This document shows positions 59,815 to 64,000 of a DNA stretch of 64,000 nucleotides, one piece after another. The notes beneath the pieces are model-generated. The model made no database searches. It was given only the letters and a program-made list of their open reading frames with translations, and had not been told where the DNA came from. The position numbers and the translations under genes are program-made. Positions within the stretch are counted from its first letter, which is position 1, and the number at the start of each line of letters is the position of its first letter. The stretch comes from Asanoa ishikariensis (GTDB lineage Bacteria; Actinomycetota; Actinomycetes; Mycobacteriales; Micromonosporaceae), in the NCBI RefSeq assembly GCF_900107455.1, contig NZ_FNQB01000003.1:248001-312000 (forward strand), read 5' to 3'.

Positions 59815-61089
59815 ATGTCGCTTGAACCCATCGAGCGGGCCTCGGTCGACGAGCTGCGCGCCCTCCAGTTGGACAGGCTTCGCTGGTCCCTGCGGCACGC
59901 CTACGACAACGTCCCGCACTACCGGGCCGCGTTCGACGCGGCCGGCGTACACCCGGACGACCTGAAGTCCCTCGACGACCTGGCGGCGTTCCCGACGACC
60001 AGCAAGGACGACCTGCGGGCCAACTACCCCTTCGGGATGTTCGCCGTGCCACGCGAGCAGGTGGTCCGGGTGCACGCCTCGTCGGGCACCACCGGCCGGC
60101 CGACGGTGGTGGGCTACACCAGGGACGACATCGCGACCTGGGCCAGGCTGATGGCCCGCTCGATCCGGGCCTCCGGCGGAAACCCCGGCGACATCGTGCA
60201 CGTGGCGTACGGGTACGGCCTGTTCACCGGCGGCCTCGGCGCCCACTACGGCGCCGAGGAGCTCGGCTGCACGGTGGTGCCGGTGTCCGGTGGGATGACC
60301 TCACGCCAGGTCATGCTCATCCAGGACTTCCAGCCGTCGATCATCATGGTGACGCCCAGCTACCTGCTCGCGATCGTCGACGAGATGGAGCGGCAGGGCG
60401 TCGACCCGCGGAGCACCTCGCTGCGGACCGGCATCCTCGGCGCGGAGCCGTGGACGGAGGACATGCGCCGCGAGATCGAGGAGCGGCTCGGCATCGACGC
60501 GGTCGACATCTACGGCCTGTCCGAGGTGATGGGTCCGGGCGTGGCCAACGAGTGCGTGGAGACCAAGGACGGCCCACACATCTGGGAGGACCACTTCTAT
60601 CCGGAGATCATCGACCCGGTCACCGGTGCGGTGCTGCCCGACGGCGAGTTCGGCGAGCTGGTCTTCACGTCGCTGACGAAGCAGGCGATGCCGGTCGTCC
60701 GCTACCGCACCCGCGACCTGACCCGGCTGCTGCCCGGCACCGCCCGCCCGATGCGCCGGATGGCGAAGATCACCGGGCGCACCGACGACATGATGATCGT
60801 GCGCGGAGTCAACGTGTTCCCGACCCAGATCGAGGAGCTGATCCTCGGCACCGCCGAGTTGTCGCCGCATTTCCAGTGCGTGCTCAGCCGGTCGGGGCGG
60901 CTCGACTCGCTGACCGTCCGGGTCGAGCGCCGACCCGGTGTGGACGCCTCCACCGCCGCCGCCGCTCTGGCCGCCGCGGTGAAGGACCGCATCGGCGTCA
61001 CCATCGCCGTCGAGGTGCTGGAGCCGGACGGCGTCGAGCGCTCGATGGGCAAGATGAGGCGGATCGTCGACGAGCGCCAGGTCGTTTAG
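59815..61089 (+). CDS. Phenylacetate-CoA ligase-like AMP-forming enzyme (PaaK family)
   Basis: A 424-residue acyl-CoA ligase. It has the PaaK marks: RLRWSLRHAYDNVPHYR, phosphate loop SSGTTGRPTVVGYT, EPWTEDMRREIEERLG, the adenine-binding YGLSEVMGPG, RYRTRDLTRLL, GRTDDMMIVRGVNVFPTQIE, and a late GKMRRIVDE with a lysine near the usual catalytic place. It turns phenylacetate or a related aryl acid into its CoA ester with ATP. No other paa genes are in the window, so aryl-acid salvage or a biosynthetic use is possible. It overlaps the convergent acyltransferase gene by 4 bases. Confidence 0.9.
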   Translation: MSLEPIERASVDELRALQLDRLRWSLRHAYDNVPHYRAAFDAAGVHPDDLKSLDDLAAFPTTSKDDLRANYPFGMFAVPREQVVRVHASSGTTGRPTVVGYTRDDIATWARLMARSIRASGGNPGDIVHVAYGYGLFTGGLGAHYGAEELGCTVVPVSGGMTSRQVMLIQDFQPSIIMVTPSYLLAIVDEMERQGVDPRSTSLRTGILGAEPWTEDMRREIEERLGIDAVDIYGLSEVMGPGVANECVETKDGPHIWEDHFYPEIIDPVTGAVLPDGEFGELVFTSLTKQAMPVVRYRTRDLTRLLPGTARPMRRMAKITGRTDDMMIVRGVNVFPTQIEELILGTAELSPHFQCVLSRSGRLDSLTVRVERRPGVDASTAAAALAAAVKDRIGVTIAVEVLEPDGVERSMGKMRRIVDERQVV

Positions 61090-62327
61090 GTCGGGAGCAG
61101 GCGGGGTCTGCGGCGGGCGGAGACGTCCTCGACCCAGCCGAAGTGGATGACCGCCATGGCGAGCAGCCAGAGCGCGATCGCGGTGTAGCCGACCTCGGCG
61201 ACCGTGTCGCCGAACACCCAGACGTGCAGCAGGTCGCCGATCGGGAAGGCGGCCGTGATCGCCGCGTTGTGCCACAGGTAGATGGTCACCGCCCGCGAGT
61301 TGAGCAGGGTGACCGCGGCGTCGGCGCGCCGGCGCTTGGTCAGCCAGTCCATTCGGGGCGCCAGCCGCAGCAGCACGAGCACGAAGCCGATCGAGTAGAC
61401 GGCGTACGCCAGCGGGCTGTCCGCGAGGTCGATGCCGTCCGCCCCGTGGTGGGTGACCACCCAGCCGACCGCGCCGGAGGTGGCCACGACCGAGATGGCG
61501 AGAACCACCGGGAACCGAAGGCGGCGCAGGTCTCCGTCGCGGTGCGCGAAGCCGAGGACCCAGCATGCCGCGAACGTCAGCACGTCCTCGATGACGGAGG
61601 CGGACCGGTCGCCGAAGGGCCAGGGCACGAAGTCGAACAGCGGCAGGAGCGCCAGCGGCGCCAGCACCGTCAGCAGCCTGGCCCTGCGGTAGAGCGCGAG
61701 CAGCAACGGCGAGAGCAGCACCAGCCAGAGGTACGTGACCAGATACCAGAGCACGCCGCTGACCGGCTCGGCCCACGCGGCGGCCTGCGGCTCGGCGATC
61801 GGCAGCAGCCACAGCAGCAGCGCCGGCCAGCCTGGCCGGTCGTCCCAACCGAGCACCAGCATCGCGGGTACGAGCACCGCGGCGAGCAACCACAACGCCG
61901 GCAGAAGGCGTCGCAACCGGCCGCGGACGGCGCGCGTGGCCGACCGGTCGACGGATCGGGCCATCAGGGAGCCGCCGAGCGCGAACATCACGCCCATCGC
62001 CGGGAATCCCAGGCCCAGCCAGGCGACCGGGAACATGTGGTAGAGCACCACCCGCACGATCGCGGCGGCCCGCAGCAGGTCGAACCAGCGGTCGCGGCCG
62101 TTGCCGGCAGCCGTGGCGTTGGTCGCCGTGGTCTCGGCCGGGGTGGGCGCGGTGGCTTCGGCCATGGTGATTCCGGGCGCCGTGGCCCTGGCCCAGACGG
62201 TGGGCTGTGGGTGGGGTGCGGGCCGTGCCGGCGCCGGTGCTCGTGCCGGTGCCTGTGGTGCGGGTGGCGTGGCGGTCGCGGTGTGGTAGCGCGGCGGCCC
62301 GACCCAGTCGTCTTCCCTCGCGGTCAC
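61086..62327 (-). CDS. Acyltransferase-3 family membrane protein
   Basis: A 413-residue membrane protein, starting at GTG 62325-62327, with a Pro/Ala-rich cytoplasmic tail of about 75 residues that may instead begin later. Ten or so helices follow. The first reads RWFDLLRAAAIVRVVLYHMF, with the family's R/H-type motif (arginine and histidine in helix 1), and a later AVTIYLWHNAAI. The family moves acyl groups to sugars or antibiotics at the membrane. The substrate is unknown. Confidence 0.8.
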   Translation of the reverse strand: MTAREDDWVGPPRYHTATATPPAPQAPARAPAPARPAPHPQPTVWARATAPGITMAEATAPTPAETTATNATAAGNGRDRWFDLLRAAAIVRVVLYHMFPVAWLGLGFPAMGVMFALGGSLMARSVDRSATRAVRGRLRRLLPALWLLAAVLVPAMLVLGWDDRPGWPALLLWLLPIAEPQAAAWAEPVSGVLWYLVTYLWLVLLSPLLLALYRRARLLTVLAPLALLPLFDFVPWPFGDRSASVIEDVLTFAACWVLGFAHRDGDLRRLRFPVVLAISVVATSGAVGWVVTHHGADGIDLADSPLAYAVYSIGFVLVLLRLAPRMDWLTKRRRADAAVTLLNSRAVTIYLWHNAAITAAFPIGDLLHVWVFGDTVAEVGYTAIALWLLAMAVIHFGWVEDVSARRRPRLLPT

Positions 62328-62431
62328 CGGCCGACACTAACCACGGCCGGTGCCGCGCGGCGGGTGTGCGTACCCCGCCCGGGGGATGGCCTTCCGGTCG
62401 GTCATCGCACCCGATAGAGCCGTAACTGTTC

Positions 62432-63064
62432 CTAGAGTGCCGAGATCGTCTCCGGCGCGCGCTCCCGGCGGCTCAGCGCCCGCACGATCGCGACCTGGCC
62501 GTGCCGGGCGACCGCCAGGTCGGTCAGCAGCCCGAGGACCGGCCGGAGCACCGCCGGCGGGAACTCCGGCGTCGGCACGCCGACGCTGACCGCCAGGTCG
62601 TCACTGTGGACGGTGAGCTCCATCATGCGGGTGAGCAGCAGGTCGTCGAGGGTCAGCGCCCAGCCCGTCCAGGGCAGCAGCACGCTGGTGTCCGCCGGCA
62701 CCGCGGGCAGCGTGCCGCGGAGGGCGACGAGGTCCGTGCGCAACGTCTCGACCATGTCCGGGTGACCGGCGGCGGCGAACGCGTCGCTCTGTGCCCTGAT
62801 CCCGACGTTGGCCGGCGTGTCGATGTCCTTGCCGAGCCAGGGCGACTCGCCGTAGTGCGCCATCAGGTCGCGCGGCGGCTGGTCGGCGTGCGGTGCGCTG
62901 AGGATCTCGACCATCATGTGCACCTGGCGCCCGAGGTGCCCGGCCAGGCCGCCGACGGAGAGCTCGGCCAGCGCGCTCGGCTCGGGCCAGCGATCGGCGA
63001 CAGCCGGGTCGGCGAGCAGGTCGACGGCGATCGCCGCCGCGTCGAGATAGGCCTCGCTGTGCAT
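62432..63064 (-). CDS. DinB/maleylpyruvate isomerase-like protein
   Basis: A 210-residue protein from ATG 63062-63064. It has the four-helix mycothiol-dependent/DinB_2-like layout: LSVGGLAGHLGRQVHMMVEIL near the N-terminus with a conserved His, and LDDLLLTRMMELTVHSDDLAVS with the paired His/Asp of the metal site. Members include mycothiol-dependent maleylpyruvate isomerase and S-transferases. No aromatic dioxygenase gene is nearby, so the reaction is uncertain. Confidence 0.75.
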   Translation of the reverse strand: MHSEAYLDAAAIAVDLLADPAVADRWPEPSALAELSVGGLAGHLGRQVHMMVEILSAPHADQPPRDLMAHYGESPWLGKDIDTPANVGIRAQSDAFAAAGHPDMVETLRTDLVALRGTLPAVPADTSVLLPWTGWALTLDDLLLTRMMELTVHSDDLAVSVGVPTPEFPPAVLRPVLGLLTDLAVARHGQVAIVRALSRRERAPETISAL

Positions 63065-63081
63065 GCGGCGGAGCCTATCGG

Positions 63082-63504
63082 TCAGTTGATCGCGACGCTG
63101 ACCTCGGTGGCCTTGACCAGGGCGAGCACCTCGTCGCCCTCGCTGAGGTCGAGGTCGTTGACGGCGTCGTTGGTGACCACCGCGGTGAGCGCGCCGCCGC
63201 CGTCGACCGCCACCTTCAACGTGGTCATCGCGGCGCCGCCGGTCAGCGAGGTGATCCGGCCGGGAAGCTGGTTGCGGATGCTCACGTCGCCGACCGCTCC
63301 GGTGGCCAGCGCGACGTCGGTCGCCTTGACCAGCATCGTCACGGGCAGCCCGGCGATGAGCTCGAGCTCGTCGGCGCTCTCCCGGGTGATCGCGGCGGTC
63401 ACCTCCTGACCGCTGGCGAGCTGGGCCTTCACAGCGGCCATCGCGTCGCCACGGGACACCGACAGGATCGTGGCGTCGAGTTGGTTGCGGATGCTGAGTC
63501 GCAT
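63082..63504 (-). CDS. Double Mop-domain molybdate-binding protein
   Basis: A 140-residue protein with two TOBE/Mop repeats: SIRNQLDATILSVSRGDAMAA to LVKATDVALATG, and SIRNQLPGRITSLTGGAAM to LVKATEVSVAIN. The start at ATG 63502-63504 gives the usual MRLSIRNQ N-terminus; an ATG at 63516 is also possible. Such Molbindin-type proteins form hexamers that store or buffer molybdate or tungstate. No ModABC genes are in the window. It lies 17 bases upstream of the DinB-like gene on the same strand. Confidence 0.9.
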   Translation of the reverse strand: MRLSIRNQLDATILSVSRGDAMAAVKAQLASGQEVTAAITRESADELELIAGLPVTMLVKATDVALATGAVGDVSIRNQLPGRITSLTGGAAMTTLKVAVDGGGALTAVVTNDAVNDLDLSEGDEVLALVKATEVSVAIN

Positions 63505-63642
63505 GGGCCTGTCCATTCGCGATCATTTGGTACGCGTTTGTCCTCAACCATCCTGCCCCCGCCTCCGGACCCTCCACCGCGCGACACGCGGCGGGATGGA
63601 CCTCGGCCGGCCCGTGGATGGCGTCGGCGCCGGTCGGACCAG

Positions 63643-63663
63643 TAGATTGCAGTCCGAGTGCAA
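63643..63663 (+). promoter_or_regulatory. Promoter box and inverted repeat before the acyl-CoA dehydrogenase gene
   Basis: TAGATT (63643-63648) is a likely -10 box, and TTGCA-N7-TGCAA (63647-63663) overlaps it, as a repressor site would. The gene starts at 63700. Confidence 0.4.
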
Positions 63664-63699
63664 ATTCTTCTGGCACGTTCCTGACTGAGGGGGGACGCG

Positions 63700-64000
63700 A
63701 TGGCGTCGGTGATGACCGAGGCCGACCTGCGGGCGCGGATCTCGGCTTTCCTGGCCGAGCACGATCCGGCCGCGGCGGCCGGCGGCGGCGACGCGGATCG
63801 GCTGGCGTTCCTGCGTGCGCGGTTCGACGCGGGGCTCGCCTGGGTCCACTTTCCCACCGGCCTCGGCGGGCTCGGCGCCGGCCGGTCGCTGCAACCGGTC
63901 GCCGACGACGCGTTCGCCGCGGCCGGCGCGCCCGACAACCGGCCCGGCCGCATCGGCATCGGCCTCGGCATGGCGGCGCCGACGATCCTCGTCCACGGCT
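63700..64000 (+). CDS. Acyl-CoA dehydrogenase, N-terminal part (runs off window)
   Basis: The first 100 residues of a protein starting at ATG 63700, after GAGGGGGGA. They match the N-terminal helical domain of acyl-CoA dehydrogenases: FLRARFDAGLAWVHFPTGLGG, LGAGRSLQPVADDAF, and GIGLGMAAPTILVHG at the window edge. The FAD and active-site parts lie outside, so the substrate class cannot be judged. Confidence 0.82.
   Translation, partial: MASVMTEADLRARISAFLAEHDPAAAAGGGDADRLAFLRARFDAGLAWVHFPTGLGGLGAGRSLQPVADDAFAAAGAPDNRPGRIGIGLGMAAPTILVHG

Noticed and set aside
1-64000. CRISPR arrays, tRNA genes, insertion sequences and prophage genes
   Set aside because: No regular repeat-spacer pattern, no transposase or integrase motif and no cloverleaf-like element was seen on either strand, though a covariance-model search was not possible.

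Overview
This window looks like chromosome from a high-GC actinomycete, probably a filamentous soil member of the Micromonosporaceae or a related family. The reasons are very high G+C with strong third-position G/C, many GTG starts and ATGA/GTGA stop-start overlaps, a SARP-type regulator, DrrAB-like exporters, a sugar ABC importer with no ATPase of its own, and several leaderless promoters of the TANNNT type. The genus cannot be fixed from sequence alone. I see no rRNA, tRNA, CRISPR array, insertion sequence or origin. The first and last genes run off the window.

Layout. 1-3449: a lipoprotein alpha/beta hydrolase (partial), a DUF4352-type membrane protein and a DrrAB-like ABC exporter. 3404-11101: a large SARP/NB-ARC regulator, a serine hydrolase with a DMT exporter, then LysR, ArsR and MFS genes. 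11126-19629: accessory region with an HslV-like Ntn-hydrolase, a small divergent gene, a tightly packed four-gene operon (DUF559-type nuclease, multi-winged-helix protein, double P-loop AAA-HerA ATPase, RAMA-CBS-HEPN protein) and a helical-repeat protein. The four-gene operon is the best candidate for an undescribed system, most likely anti-phage or anti-plasmid defence. 19686-23303: a large secreted M12-type metalloprotease.

23408-41137 is a catabolic region. A TetR gene diverges from a shikimate/quinate dehydrogenase and a three-domain dehydroshikimate dehydratase-like protein. Opposing them is an eight-gene operon read from 38167 down to 27727: aldehyde dehydrogenase, ThDP enzyme, branched-chain-type ABC importer, PQQ dehydrogenase with a cupredoxin-like tail, and a degenerate type II dehydroquinase. 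An IclR gene with a class III CoA-transferase and a citryl-CoA lyase-like gene diverges from that operon. Together they suggest import and breakdown of a hydroaromatic or hydroxy-acid substrate, part of it through the quinate/shikimate-protocatechuate route.

41150-52031: a secreted ThuA-like protein, a methyltransferase with a LuxR-family ATPase regulator, then a LacI-controlled sugar-acid cluster (binding protein, two permeases, SDR dehydrogenase, ManD/RspA-like dehydratase). 52195-64000: an orphan adenylation C-terminal subdomain, a FIST plus GGDEF-EAL signalling pair, a secreted M14 carboxypeptidase, a DUF4287 protein, a PaaK-like ligase, an acyltransferase-3 membrane protein, a DinB/maleylpyruvate-isomerase-like protein, a double Mop-domain protein and the start of an acyl-CoA dehydrogenase. 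Strong hairpin terminators lie at 3484-3522, 42136-42174 and 56407-56447.
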